64,000 nt of DNA from Methyloversatilis universalis. GTDB lineage: Bacteria > Pseudomonadota > Gammaproteobacteria > Methylococcales > Methylococcaceae. The stretch is from positions 62,001 to 126,000 of the forward strand of contig DYIL01000004.1 in the NCBI GenBank assembly GCA_020723665.1. The letters run 5' to 3'. Shown here in pieces: positions 31,075 to 40,351 of this stretch (the first letter of the stretch is position 1; every line of letters starts with the position of its first letter). A model generated the notes under the pieces. That model saw only the letters and a list, made by a program, of their open reading frames with translations, did no database searches and was not told the DNA's origin. A program made the position numbers and the translations under genes.

Positions 31075-31301
31075 TCCCGGAGCCGCGCCGCTCCTGACCA
31101 GTCGATTTCGGGCATAGCCGCCCGGGCCGTCTCCGGCAGATGCTTGACGGCCTCTCCGATCACTTGCAGGTTGAACAGGACTGCATCGAACCGGGTTTCG
31201 TCGGCGGTGAATTCATCCAAGGTCCGGTCCGTTACAAATCGGCCAATCTTCTCCGCCGCTTCGGTCAAATCGTCGAGGTAAAGCAACCAATCACGCGACA
31301 C
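30948..31301 (-). pseudogene. HEPN (DUF86-type) toxin, truncated at its catalytic motif
   Basis: The first 79 residues read as a DUF86 HEPN RNase/toxin: LLYLDDLTEAAEKIG, FNLQVIGEAVKHLP, IDWSGAARLRDII. An active family member continues from this Arg (R75) through four residues to His and then Tyr (RX4HXY). Here residue 80 is Arg and the frame runs on as RRLRHHRRRRARNG, which is the mod remnant read out of frame. The break lies at about 31062-31072. The toxin is therefore expected to be inactive. Its start overlaps the end of the MNT gene by 11 bases, the normal arrangement of an MNT-HEPN pair. Confidence 0.82.
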
Positions 31302-31599
31302 GGATCAAATCCTTCTCCACTCTGGGGCGCGCTCTGGGCTTGAGGCCGCTGCTCGTTACTAAATCCACCTTTTTTCCGAACATCTGTTCGAGATAGGACA
31401 ATAACCCCATGTAGCCGTCGAAAGTAGGGGTGGTCTCGAAATCGACCAACACATCTACGTCACTGTCCTCGCGCGCTTCATCCCGCGCGGTCGATCCGAA
31501 CAAGGCCAGATGTTTGACGCCAAATCGACGCTGTATGTCCTCGCGATGCTCGCGCAACAGAGACAGTGCCTGTTCCCGCTTCATGGGGCGGCAAATCAT
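31291..31599 (-). CDS. MNT-type nucleotidyltransferase, antitoxin of a HEPN/MNT pair
   Basis: MNT antitoxins AMPylate a tyrosine of their HEPN toxin and silence it. The ATG at 31599 is preceded by AGGAGG at 7 bases and gives 102 residues. The minimal nucleotidyltransferase motif is complete: LFGSTARDEAREDSDVDVLVDF, with G-S and D-x-D. The second strand ends in KKVDLVT. The gene looks intact while its toxin partner is truncated, so it is an orphan antitoxin that can be lost without harm. Confidence 0.85.
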   Translation of the reverse strand: MICRPMKREQALSLLREHREDIQRRFGVKHLALFGSTARDEAREDSDVDVLVDFETTPTFDGYMGLLSYLEQMFGKKVDLVTSSGLKPRARPRVEKDLIRVA

Positions 31600-31720
31600 A
31601 GCAAACCCTCCTGAGTGACTCGCTATCGCGGAGTATTTTCTCACGCAATCCGTTTAGATTCGCACAATCTTCTTGCTTATACCGATGTCGCTGCGCCAAA
31701 CCAGGACCCGGAGATCGTGA

Positions 31721-32623
31721 TCAGTGCCCGACTTCATCCAGGCAGAGGCGGAGAGCCTGGTCCCAATCGGGCAAGGCCAGGCCGAATCGCTCGAAGAGCT
31801 TTTCGTTCGAAAGCACGGAATAGTTCGGGCGCCGTGCGGGAGTGGGATATTCGGCGCTCGGGATTGGTTCGAGCCTGGCGGCGGATTCCGGCAACAATCC
31901 TTTTTTGTGGGAATAATCGCGTATTCTGCAGGCGAAGCCAAACCAACTGGTCTGTCCGGCACAGCTCAGATGATAAGTCCCTTGCCGATCGCCCGGCTCG
32001 AACCGTCCTTTCGCGGTGGATTTGGCGATCATAAAGGCAGTGGCTTCGGCGATGAGCCGGCTCCAGGTCGGCGCGCCGAGTTGATCGTCCACGATGCGGA
32101 CACATTCCCGCTCTCGCATCAGCCTCAGCATGGTGAGCAAGAAATTCTGCCCGCGCCGTCCATAAACCCAGGCGGTGCGGAGAATGAAGTGACTCACACC
32201 GACCTGACGGATGGCTTCTTCGCCGGCCAGCTTGCTTCGGCCGTAGGTGTTTTGCGGCCCGACGGCATCGTCCTCGCGATAAGGCCTTCGGCCATCGCCC
32301 GGAAAGACATAGTCGGTGGAGTAATGGATCAGTCCGGCGCCGACGGCGAGCGCTTCCTCGGCCAGAATGCCAGGTGCCACGGCATTGATCCTGAATGCGA
32401 GATCGCTGTCCTGTTCCGCTTTATCCACGGCGGTGTAGGCGGCCGCGTTGACGATCAGTTCGGGCCGGGTTTGCCGGATCGCTTTCCGGATGGAGCCGGG
32501 ATCGGCCAGGTCCAGGACGGGTGTCGACCGTCGGCCCAGCGCTACCGTTTCGCCCAGGCAGGCCAGACTGCGGCGTAGTTCCCAGGCGACTTGCCCGTCG
32601 CATCCGATCAGGAGAATCTTCAT
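31721..32623 (-). CDS. rfbD: dTDP-4-dehydrorhamnose reductase
   Basis: RfbD/RmlD carries out the last step of dTDP-L-rhamnose synthesis, an NAD(P)H-dependent reduction. The 300-residue short-chain dehydrogenase opens [18 protein letters not shown]; the third position of the usual GxxGxxG is Ala. The catalytic tyrosine and lysine lie in YGRSKLAGEEA, and STDYVFPGD is the family signature. It is coupled to rfbC by ATGA and is the last gene of a long minus-strand operon. Downstream are 76 bases and then the antitoxin gene. Confidence 0.95.
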   Translation of the reverse strand: MKILLIGCDGQVAWELRRSLACLGETVALGRRSTPVLDLADPGSIRKAIRQTRPELIVNAAAYTAVDKAEQDSDLAFRINAVAPGILAEEALAVGAGLIHYSTDYVFPGDGRRPYREDDAVGPQNTYGRSKLAGEEAIRQVGVSHFILRTAWVYGRRGQNFLLTMLRLMRERECVRIVDDQLGAPTWSRLIAEATAFMIAKSTAKGRFEPGDRQGTYHLSCAGQTSWFGFACRIRDYSHKKGLLPESAARLEPIPSAEYPTPARRPNYSVLSNEKLFERFGLALPDWDQALRLCLDEVGH

Positions 32624-33173
32624 GCGTCAAAGACGAGGAACACGTCGCGGGGAAAATCCTTCAAATAGCGGGCGGACTGGTCCTTCGCCGACAAAATAGG
32701 ATTTTCTATCGGCCAAGTGATGCCCAAATCCGGATCGTCCCAGCGCAAGCTGTATTCCGCGCCCGGATTGTAGAAATCGGTGCACTTGTAGGAAAAAAGC
32801 GCAGTCTCGCTCAGCACGCAGAAGCCGTGGGCGAAGCCCTCCGGCACATAAAGCTGATGGTGATTTTCGCCCGAAAGCAGCGCTCCGAACCAGCGGCCGA
32901 AAGTCGGAGAGCCGACGCGGATGTCCACCGCCACGTCGAATACTTCGCCTTGCAAGACCTGCACGAGCTTGCCCTGGGGGTTCGGGTTCTGGAAGTGCAA
33001 GCCGCGCAGAATGCCCTTGCGGGACAGGGACATGTTGTCCTGGACGAACTCCCGGTCCAGGCCGGCATCGCGGTAGCGGCGCCGATTCCACGTTTCCAGG
33101 AAGAAGCCCCGGGCGTCGCCGAAAACATCGGGCTCGATCAGCAGTACTCCCGGTAAGGCGGTCGATTCTATCT

Positions 33174-33177
<4 letters not shown>
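32620..33177 (-). CDS. rfbC: dTDP-4-dehydrorhamnose 3,5-epimerase
   Basis: RfbC/RmlC epimerises C3 and C5 of dTDP-4-keto-6-deoxyglucose. The ATG at 33177 lies inside the rfbA stop (ATGA) and gives 185 residues, the usual length. The cupin core is clear, with catalytic His in [15 protein letters not shown] and the Tyr-containing [17 protein letters not shown] longer open frame reaching 33843 runs through rfbA in another frame and is not real. Confidence 0.96.
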
Positions 33178-34064
<887 letters not shown>

Positions 34065-34115
34065 AACGGTATCCCCCTTATGTGTTGTTCATTCCGGTCG
34101 GCGTGTCGGCTTTCC

Positions 34116-35186
34116 TCAGGCGTTTTCGATGCCCAAGCGTTCTCCCCGGTAGCTGCCGTCCATGACCCGCCGGCACCAGGTCTGGTTTTCCAGATACCAC
34201 TGCACGGTCTTGCGCAATCCGGTTTCGAAGGTTTCGGCCGGCTCCCATCCCAGTTCCCGCCGGATCTTGCTGGCATCGATCGCATAGCGGAGATCATGAC
34301 CGGGGCGATCCGCGACGAACGTAATGAGTTCGCGGTGCGGGCGGAATTTGGAGTTCGGCAGTAGTTCGTCCAGCATGCGGCAGATGGTCTCCACGACTTC
34401 CAGGTTGGTTTTTTCGTTGTTGCCGCCGATATTGTAGACTTCGCCCGGCTTGCCTTCCTCGATGACTCGCTCGATCGCTCGGCAATGATCCTCGACGTAA
34501 AGCCAGTCGCGCACGTTGGCGCCGGTCCCGTAAACCGGCAGCGGCTTGCCGTTGACGGCGTTATAGATCATCAAGGGAATCAGTTTTTCCGGGAATTGGT
34601 ACGGCCCGTAGTTGTTGGAGCAGTTGGTGGTCAGAGTCGGCATTCCGTAAGTGTGGAAATAGGCTCTGACCAAGTGGTCCGATGAGGCCTTGGAAGCCGA
34701 GTAGGGTGAGTTCGGGCGGTAAGGGTTTTCCTCGGTGAAGAATCCTTCGGAACCCAGCGTTCCGTAGACCTCGTCGGTGGAAACGTGGAGGAAGCGAAAC
34801 GCTCTGTGCGCCTCGGGAGCGAGCGAGCGCCAATAGCGGCGCGCTGCCTCGAGTAGTTGGAATGTGCCGAGGATGTTGGTCTGAATGAAAGGCTCCGGCG
34901 AGTCGATAGACCGGTCGACGTGGCTTTCCGCGGCGAAATTGACGATGGCGTCCGGCCGATAGCGTTCCAGGAGATAATCGACTAGGCTGCGGTCGCCGAT
35001 GGATCCCAGGACGAACACGTGGTTGGGGTTGTCCTTGATGCTGTCCAGCGTATCCAGATTGCCGGCATAGGTCAGGGCGTCCAGGTTGACGACCTGAAGA
35101 TTCTCCCGGCGCATCTGCCGAAGCACGAAATTCCCCCCGATGAATCCGGCGCCGCCGGTTACCAAAATCGTCTTCGTTTTTGTCAT
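34116..35186 (-). CDS. rfbB: dTDP-glucose 4,6-dehydratase
   Basis: RfbB/RmlB dehydrates dTDP-glucose to the 4-keto-6-deoxy sugar. The ATG at 35186 sits in the stop of the ABC permease (ATGA) and gives 356 residues. NAD-binding [11 protein letters not shown] follows the start, STDEVYG provides Thr-Asp-Glu of the active site, and [11 protein letters not shown] contains the catalytic Tyr and Lys. A frame open up to 35687 overlaps the permease and has no similarity upstream of this Met. Eight Cs in a row lie just upstream of the start, inside the permease 3' end. Confidence 0.96.
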   Translation of the reverse strand: MTKTKTILVTGGAGFIGGNFVLRQMRRENLQVVNLDALTYAGNLDTLDSIKDNPNHVFVLGSIGDRSLVDYLLERYRPDAIVNFAAESHVDRSIDSPEPFIQTNILGTFQLLEAARRYWRSLAPEAHRAFRFLHVSTDEVYGTLGSEGFFTEENPYRPNSPYSASKASSDHLVRAYFHTYGMPTLTTNCSNNYGPYQFPEKLIPLMIYNAVNGKPLPVYGTGANVRDWLYVEDHCRAIERVIEEGKPGEVYNIGGNNEKTNLEVVETICRMLDELLPNSKFRPHRELITFVADRPGHDLRYAIDASKIRRELGWEPAETFETGLRKTVQWYLENQTWCRRVMDGSYRGERLGIENA

Positions 35187-35992
35187 GCGGCTGCCCCCCC
35201 CTTGCGTTGCATCATGCCTCGTGAGGGATTGTATCCGATGATGGCGACGATCAGGAAAACGATCAGCGCCGCGGACGTGTAAACGCAGGCGTAAAGATTC
35301 AACTGCCCGTAGAGCGCGAAACGGATGAGCTCCACGGCCTGGGAGAAGGGGTTGTAGGAAGCGAGCGTATAAAGGAGTTCGCTCGACTCCTGGATCTTCC
35401 ACAGCGGATAGAGCGCCGTTGACAGGAAAAACATTGGAAAGATCACGAAATTCATGACGCCGGCGAAGTTTTCCAGTTGCTTGATGAAGGAAGACAGCAA
35501 CAGGCCGAGCGCGCCGAGCATCAAACCGGAGAGGATCAACGCCGGCAAAACGGTCAGATAGCCTTCCAAGGGAGCCTGGACGTCGTAGAACCAGGCGATC
35601 AGGAGAAACGTATAAGCCTGCAAGACCGCGACCAGTACGCCTGCCAGCAGCTTGTCGATCAGCAGGTACCAACGGGGCAGGGGGCAAACCAAGAGGGTTT
35701 TCATGCTGCCCATCTCGCGGTCGTAAACCATGGACAAGGAACTTTGCATGCCGTTGAACAGCAAAATCATCCCGAGCAGTCCCGGTGTGATGTAGACCTC
35801 GTACAGGATGTACGTTTCATAGGGCGGAATGATGGCGACGCCGAGCGTGGAGCGGAACCCGGCGGCGAAGATGAACAGCCAGACCAGGGGGCGCACCAGG
35901 GCCGATACGAAGCGTTCGCGCTGGTGGACGAAGCGCAGCAGTTCCCGCGCCACGATGCCGCGCAGCGCCTGGAGGTAGTGCATGACTCTCAT
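35183..35992 (-). CDS. ABC-2 type permease of a PQQ-alcohol-dehydrogenase-associated transporter
   Basis: The 269 residues contain about six membrane helices in the ABC-2 permease pattern, with [35 protein letters not shown] matching the family's cytoplasmic connector. Similarity to the PedC-type permeases encoded with PQQ-dependent alcohol oxidation genes is recognised from family knowledge and from the neighbours. It overlaps the ATPase gene upstream (ATGA) and rfbB downstream (ATGA). The transported substrate is unknown. Confidence 0.85.
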   Translation of the reverse strand: MRVMHYLQALRGIVARELLRFVHQRERFVSALVRPLVWLFIFAAGFRSTLGVAIIPPYETYILYEVYITPGLLGMILLFNGMQSSLSMVYDREMGSMKTLLVCPLPRWYLLIDKLLAGVLVAVLQAYTFLLIAWFYDVQAPLEGYLTVLPALILSGLMLGALGLLLSSFIKQLENFAGVMNFVIFPMFFLSTALYPLWKIQESSELLYTLASYNPFSQAVELIRFALYGQLNLYACVYTSAALIVFLIVAIIGYNPSRGMMQRKGGAAA

Positions 35993-36732
35993 GCGGCCTC
36001 CCGTGTCAACATATGGAAGGCATCGCCCACGTTTTCGGCGCCGGCGGCTTTCAGTATGTCCGGGACCGAGCCTTCTGCCTGGACGGCTCCTCGGTGCAAT
36101 ACGATCAGGCGATCGTCCTCATAAATCTCGTCGATGAGATGGGTCGCCCAGAGCACGGCAATGCCGCTGTCCGAACATAAACGATGCACGTAATCGACGA
36201 TGGCCTTCCGGCTCGGAACGTCCAAGCCCACCGTGGGCTCGTCCAACAGCAGCAGCCGGGGGTTGTGCAACAGGGCGCGAGCGATTTCGACCCGGCGCCG
36301 GTGGCCGCCGTTGAGCTGGCGAACCTTTTCTTTGCGCCGTTCGTACATGCCTTGCCGTTCCAGCTCTTCCTGGATGCGCGCGTCGGCTCGGCGCCGGCTC
36401 AGACCGTGCAGCGAAGCATGGTAATGAAGGTTCTGCATCACGGTGAGGTCGAGATCCAGGGTGGGTTGCTGGAATACGACGCCGAGTTGCGCAAGGGCGC
36501 GGCTGGGTTCTTTTCTGACATCGTGTCCCGCAATTTGGATGCGGCCTTCGCGGCTGGCGTAAAGTCGGGTGATCAGGGAAAACAGGGTGGTCTTGCCGGC
36601 GCCGTTGGGACCGAGCAAGATGGTGCACTCGCCCGGCTGGACGGCAAAACTCACGCGGTCTAGAGCTTTCTTCTTGCCGTACGCGTAGGAAAGCCCGGTC
36701 ACGCTCAGGGCAGGCGAGGGATTTGGAGTCAT
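35989..36732 (-). CDS. ABC transporter ATP-binding protein (PQQ-associated type)
   Basis: The 247-residue ATPase has Walker A GPNGAGKT at 41-48, a signature NGGHRRR at 141-147 in place of LSGGQ, and Walker B LLLLDEPTVGLD ending at 171. It energises the adjacent permease. The variant signature NGGHRRR is of the type seen in the PQQ-linked ABC group. It overlaps the beta-propeller gene (ATGA) and the permease gene (ATGA), so the three are translationally linked. Confidence 0.9.
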   Translation of the reverse strand: MTPNPSPALSVTGLSYAYGKKKALDRVSFAVQPGECTILLGPNGAGKTTLFSLITRLYASREGRIQIAGHDVRKEPSRALAQLGVVFQQPTLDLDLTVMQNLHYHASLHGLSRRRADARIQEELERQGMYERRKEKVRQLNGGHRRRVEIARALLHNPRLLLLDEPTVGLDVPSRKAIVDYVHRLCSDSGIAVLWATHLIDEIYEDDRLIVLHRGAVQAEGSVPDILKAAGAENVGDAFHMLTREAA

Positions 36733-37694
36733 GGTTTAACCACGAGTCCCCAGGGGTATTGGCCGACGGCCACCGACTTCAATACCTTTTGCTGTTTGAG
36801 ATCGATGATGGATATGTCGTTGCTCACGCCGTTGCTGGTGTAAAGCCGCGCCTGATCCGGCGAAAACTCGAGATTCCACACCCGTTGCCCGACCAGGAAA
36901 TAATCGACGGCTTCCAGTTTTTGCGCATCGATGACGGCGACCCGGTTCGCCGGTCCCAAGGCGACATAGCCGTAACGCCGGTCTTTGTCGATGCGTATGC
37001 CGACCGGCTGGATTTTCTCCTGCGTGACGCCGGGAATCTTGAAGCCGATCTTCTTGACCGGCTGGCGGGTATCGACATCGAATACGGTCAAGGTGCCGGC
37101 GATTTCCGAGGTGACCCAGAGCTGCCGGCTGTCGTCGCTGAACGCGCAGGCGCGGGGGCGTGGGTCGACCAGGGTGTTGTCCACGATGTCGAGACTTTGG
37201 CGATCTATCCAGTGGACCATATTGGTGGTTTCGCTGGTGCTGACTACCCACTTTCCGTCCGGGCTGACCGCGATACCTTCCGGCTCGACGCCGACCGGAA
37301 CGGTTTTGACCGCCTTTTTGCCGGCGATGTCGATCACGGTCACCTGGTTGTCGTCTTCGTTCGAGACATACAGGTACCGGCCATCGGGGTCCATGGCGAA
37401 GGTTTCCGGATCTTTCCCGGAAGGCAGCTTTCCGACGACTTTCAGGCTGTCCGTATCGATGATTTGAATGGTGTCATCGTCGCTTGCCGCGACGTAAAGC
37501 TGGCGCTGATCCTTGCTCAGTACGATGCCGCGCGGCCGTTTGCCGATTTTGACGGTCTTTACGAGTTTCCGTTGCGCGGCATCGACCACGGCCAGGGCAT
37601 TGTCTTTTTCCAAGGTGACGTAAACGGTTTCGCCGAGGGCGGAACCCGACACCATTCCGCCCAGCAGAAGCGCCGACATCAGCTGTTTTTTCAT
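36729..37694 (-). CDS. YncE-like beta-propeller, PQQ-dependent catabolism-associated
   Basis: The ATG at 37694 gives 321 residues with a signal peptide (MKKQLMSALLLGGMVSGSALGE). Seven blade-like repeats of about 42 residues follow, each with patterns such as LYVAASDDDTIQIIDTD and YLYVSNEDDNQVTVIDIAG. This is the YVTN/YncE propeller found beside PQQ-dependent alcohol dehydrogenase and ABC genes. It is periplasmic and may act as a binding or scaffold protein; it lacks enzyme motifs. A frame open to 37979 overlaps the previous gene and is not used. Confidence 0.88.
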   Translation of the reverse strand: MKKQLMSALLLGGMVSGSALGETVYVTLEKDNALAVVDAAQRKLVKTVKIGKRPRGIVLSKDQRQLYVAASDDDTIQIIDTDSLKVVGKLPSGKDPETFAMDPDGRYLYVSNEDDNQVTVIDIAGKKAVKTVPVGVEPEGIAVSPDGKWVVSTSETTNMVHWIDRQSLDIVDNTLVDPRPRACAFSDDSRQLWVTSEIAGTLTVFDVDTRQPVKKIGFKIPGVTQEKIQPVGIRIDKDRRYGYVALGPANRVAVIDAQKLEAVDYFLVGQRVWNLEFSPDQARLYTSNGVSNDISIIDLKQQKVLKSVAVGQYPWGLVVKP

Positions 37695-37791
37695 CAAGTC
37701 TGTCCTCTCGCGAATCGTGGATTTTTGTAATGTGTTTTCGCCGAAGGAAACCGATGATGACGCGCTTACAAAGCCAGGGTACATACCACGC

Positions 37792-39015
37792 TTAGAATCG
37801 GCACTTCGACTCAGCTTCATCGTAACCCAGCGTATCCAATTCGTTTTTGGGGTGGATGAAGCCTTCCACCGGAGCGACGGCCACCAGCGACCTCGACCAG
37901 GCGAGCAGCACCGGCTGCCGCAATTGTCCGTTCCAGCGCCGGAACGACAAAGGCACGCCTTTGAATCCCGCCAAAGCAAACTCTTCGCCCAGCATAAAAG
38001 CTTTCACCTTGTCGAAATCGACGGATTTGGCGCGTGTGGCCGATTCGCCGATCGCCCGCACCGCCAGCCAGGCGCCGTAATCCTCCTCGGTCATCCAGCG
38101 GCCGGCTTGATCGCGGAAGCGGTTCTGCAGTTGCAGCGCGCCCCAGGCTTCGTGCGTCCGGTGCCAGGCGGCCGCGACCAGCCCCTGAGTGCCGGCCACC
38201 GGGCGCGGTTGCCAAGTGCGATAAGGAAGATAATCGCCGAACAGGCCCGACTCGTCGGCGACGATGAGCACGTCGTATTGGATGCCCTGGGTGAAAACCG
38301 GCACTTCGGACTCCGGTGTGCGGCGTTCGTCGAAGGTGTGTTGCCATGTCTTCTCCGCAACGATTTTGGAGCCGAAACGCTTGGCGGCGCGTTTGATCGC
38401 TTCGGCGTAGAGTTTGTCGCCGTCGCCGGGGCCGACCGCTAGGAACCACTTGTTCCAGCGCTTCTTCGCGAAGTATTGCGCCAGGGCGTCGGCGCGCATC
38501 GCTCGGCTGGGCAGGAGGTGCAGCACGTTGGAGCGGCAGGCCTCGTCGCGAAGCCCGTCATCCCGGCTGGCGATGTCGTAAAGCAGAACGTTTTGCGATT
38601 CGGGGAAAGCCGCGAGTTCAAGGATCTTGGCGGCGTCCAGGTTCAGTAGGATATGCCTGTGTCCGTCCGCGAGTAGGGCTTTGAACGCCGCGGCGACATC
38701 ACCGTCCTGCGGCACGATGCTTTCACGCAGGCTGAAATGCTGGCGGGTGAAGCGGCCGGTGGTATTGTTGTCTTGAATGCCCAGGCGGGCGCCCTGAATG
38801 CCCTGGTCGGCGATCACTTCATCGAAGAACGGTAGGGTCGGCTGGCTTTGGGTTTCCTGCGCCAGATACGCGATGGACAGTTGATCGAGCTTCGCTTGGG
38901 CGGTCTCCTTGGGCTGCTGTTTCGGGGCCGTTTTTTTGGCCGCGTAGGCCGGCGTAAGAGCGGCGAGAATGAGACTAAAAAAAATAAGAGGTAGTCGTTT
39001 TGAAATAGGAAGCAT
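37792..39015 (-). CDS. Periplasmic substrate-binding protein of the PQQ-associated ABC system
   Basis: The 407-residue protein has a signal peptide (MLPISKRLPLIFFSLILAALTPAYA). A Lys/Gln/Pro-rich segment and a type I periplasmic-binding fold of the branched-chain amino acid receptor class follow (IAYLAQETQSQPTLPFFDEV, and ALLADGHRHILLNLDA). The C-terminal WSRSLVAVAPVEGF matches the PQQ-linked binding-protein family by memory. It is the first gene of the minus-strand run leading through the propeller, ATPase and permease to rfbBACD. The ligand is unknown. Confidence 0.83.
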   Translation of the reverse strand: MLPISKRLPLIFFSLILAALTPAYAAKKTAPKQQPKETAQAKLDQLSIAYLAQETQSQPTLPFFDEVIADQGIQGARLGIQDNNTTGRFTRQHFSLRESIVPQDGDVAAAFKALLADGHRHILLNLDAAKILELAAFPESQNVLLYDIASRDDGLRDEACRSNVLHLLPSRAMRADALAQYFAKKRWNKWFLAVGPGDGDKLYAEAIKRAAKRFGSKIVAEKTWQHTFDERRTPESEVPVFTQGIQYDVLIVADESGLFGDYLPYRTWQPRPVAGTQGLVAAAWHRTHEAWGALQLQNRFRDQAGRWMTEEDYGAWLAVRAIGESATRAKSVDFDKVKAFMLGEEFALAGFKGVPLSFRRWNGQLRQPVLLAWSRSLVAVAPVEGFIHPKNELDTLGYDEAESKCRF

Positions 39016-39109
39016 GATTCCGCACCGTTCAACCGGGGGAATTATACCGAAACCGGTTATCGTCCGGGGAAATGCGGGATCCCATATCCGCGTTTTCCGG
39101 CGTCAAGGC

Positions 39110-39967
39110 CTAATTCAGGTCTCTATGCCGGACGAGGATATCGTAAGTGTCCGAACGGAAGCGCTCCGCCAGTGCTTCCACCAAGTACACCGAACGGTGC
39201 TGTCCGCCGGTACAGCCGATGGCAGCAGTGAGATAACTGCGATCTTCGGCCGCGAACCTGGGTATCCAGCGTTGCAGCAGAGCCGCGACGTCGTCCAGAT
39301 AGCCTTGGACCTCGGTAATATTGGCGAGAAACTCGATGACCTCCGGGTCTTTGCCGGTCTTGCTGCGGAGGCTGGGTTCCCAGTGCGGGTTGGGTAGACA
39401 GCGTGCATCGAAAACGAAGTCCGCATCGAGCGGAATGCCGTTCTTGTAGCCGAACGAGAGGAAATACAGAGACATCAAGTGGTCCTGCTTCGCCGCGAGA
39501 CGCCCTCTGATCAGTTCGCGCAACTGGTGAATGTTGGTATAGCTGGTGTCGATCAGGAGATGGGCGCGGCTGGCGACGGGTTCCAGCAGCCTGCGCTCCA
39601 ACTCGATCGCTTCGCTGAGCGGGTGGGATGAATCGGTCAACGGATGTCGGCGGCGGGTTTCGCTGAAACGCTTCAGCAGAGTGTCCGTCTCCGCCTGCAG
39701 GAAGAGAATCTGACACTCTATTCCGAACTTGTCGGCCAGCTCCAAGGTCACGGGAAACTGTTCGAGACTCGCGCTCTGATTTCGGGCGTCGATGCTGATC
39801 GCGGTTTTCCGGAACGCGCCCGGGTTGCTGATCACGGCCTGCCGGATAAACGATTCGAACAGCGCGACCGGCAGATTGTCGATGCAGTAATAGCCGGAAT
39901 CCTCCAGCGTTTCCAGCGCGATACTCTTCCCTGATCCGGACAGACCGCTGACGATGACGAGTTTCAT
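39110..39967 (-). CDS. rapZ: RNase adapter protein RapZ
   Basis: RapZ guides RNase E to the sRNA GlmZ and so controls glucosamine-6-phosphate synthase in E. coli. The ATG at 39967 gives 285 residues, as in E. coli (284), with Walker A GLSGSGKS at 8-15. The C-terminal domain has DARCLPNPHW and the GCTGGQHRSV phosphate-binding motif. A longer frame to 40006 adds 13 residues without support. It follows hpf by 56 bases. ptsN, normally between hpf and rapZ, is missing. Confidence 0.95.
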   Translation of the reverse strand: MKLVIVSGLSGSGKSIALETLEDSGYYCIDNLPVALFESFIRQAVISNPGAFRKTAISIDARNQSASLEQFPVTLELADKFGIECQILFLQAETDTLLKRFSETRRRHPLTDSSHPLSEAIELERRLLEPVASRAHLLIDTSYTNIHQLRELIRGRLAAKQDHLMSLYFLSFGYKNGIPLDADFVFDARCLPNPHWEPSLRSKTGKDPEVIEFLANITEVQGYLDDVAALLQRWIPRFAAEDRSYLTAAIGCTGGQHRSVYLVEALAERFRSDTYDILVRHRDLN

Positions 39968-40023
39968 GGCGACGTTTAGCTTACGCCCATAAAGCCGAAA
40001 AACCATTATACCGAGGGGCGGCC

Positions 40024-40311
40024 TCAGCGCTCCTGGACTTTTTCTTTGTGTTTGATGACTTGCCGGTCGAGCTTATCGACCATGCCGTCGATGGCGGCAT
40101 ATAGGTCCTCGCTTTCCTCCAGGGCGAACAAACTGGCGCCGTTGACCTGCACTGTCGCCTCCGCTTTTTGAACCAGCTTTTCCACGGCGAGCACCACGTG
40201 CACATTGACGATCTTGTCGAAATGACGTTCGATTCGCTGCATTTTTTCCGTGACGTAATTTTTCAGGGCTTCTGTGACATCGACGTGATGGCCGGTAATG
40301 CTGATCTGCAT
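40024..40311 (-). CDS. hpf: Ribosome hibernation promoting factor HPF
   Basis: HPF binds between the A and P sites of 30S and stabilises dormant 100S ribosomes. The 95-residue short form has the beta-alpha-beta-beta-beta-alpha pattern: MQISITGHHVDVTEALKNYV, then VHVVLAVEKLVQKAEATV and DLYAAIDGMVDKLDRQVIKHK. The length fits the short gammaproteobacterial HPF. It lies 40 bases after rpoN, as in the classical rpoN cluster. Confidence 0.96.
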   Translation of the reverse strand: MQISITGHHVDVTEALKNYVTEKMQRIERHFDKIVNVHVVLAVEKLVQKAEATVQVNGASLFALEESEDLYAAIDGMVDKLDRQVIKHKEKVQER

Positions 40312-40351
40312 AATGATCTCCGTAGTTTTGGATGATGGTTATCGAAAAGGA

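Noticed and set aside
36729-37979. Beta-propeller gene starting at 37979
   Set aside because: The upstream 95 codons are an out-of-frame reading of the substrate-binding protein gene; a proper signal peptide begins at 37694.
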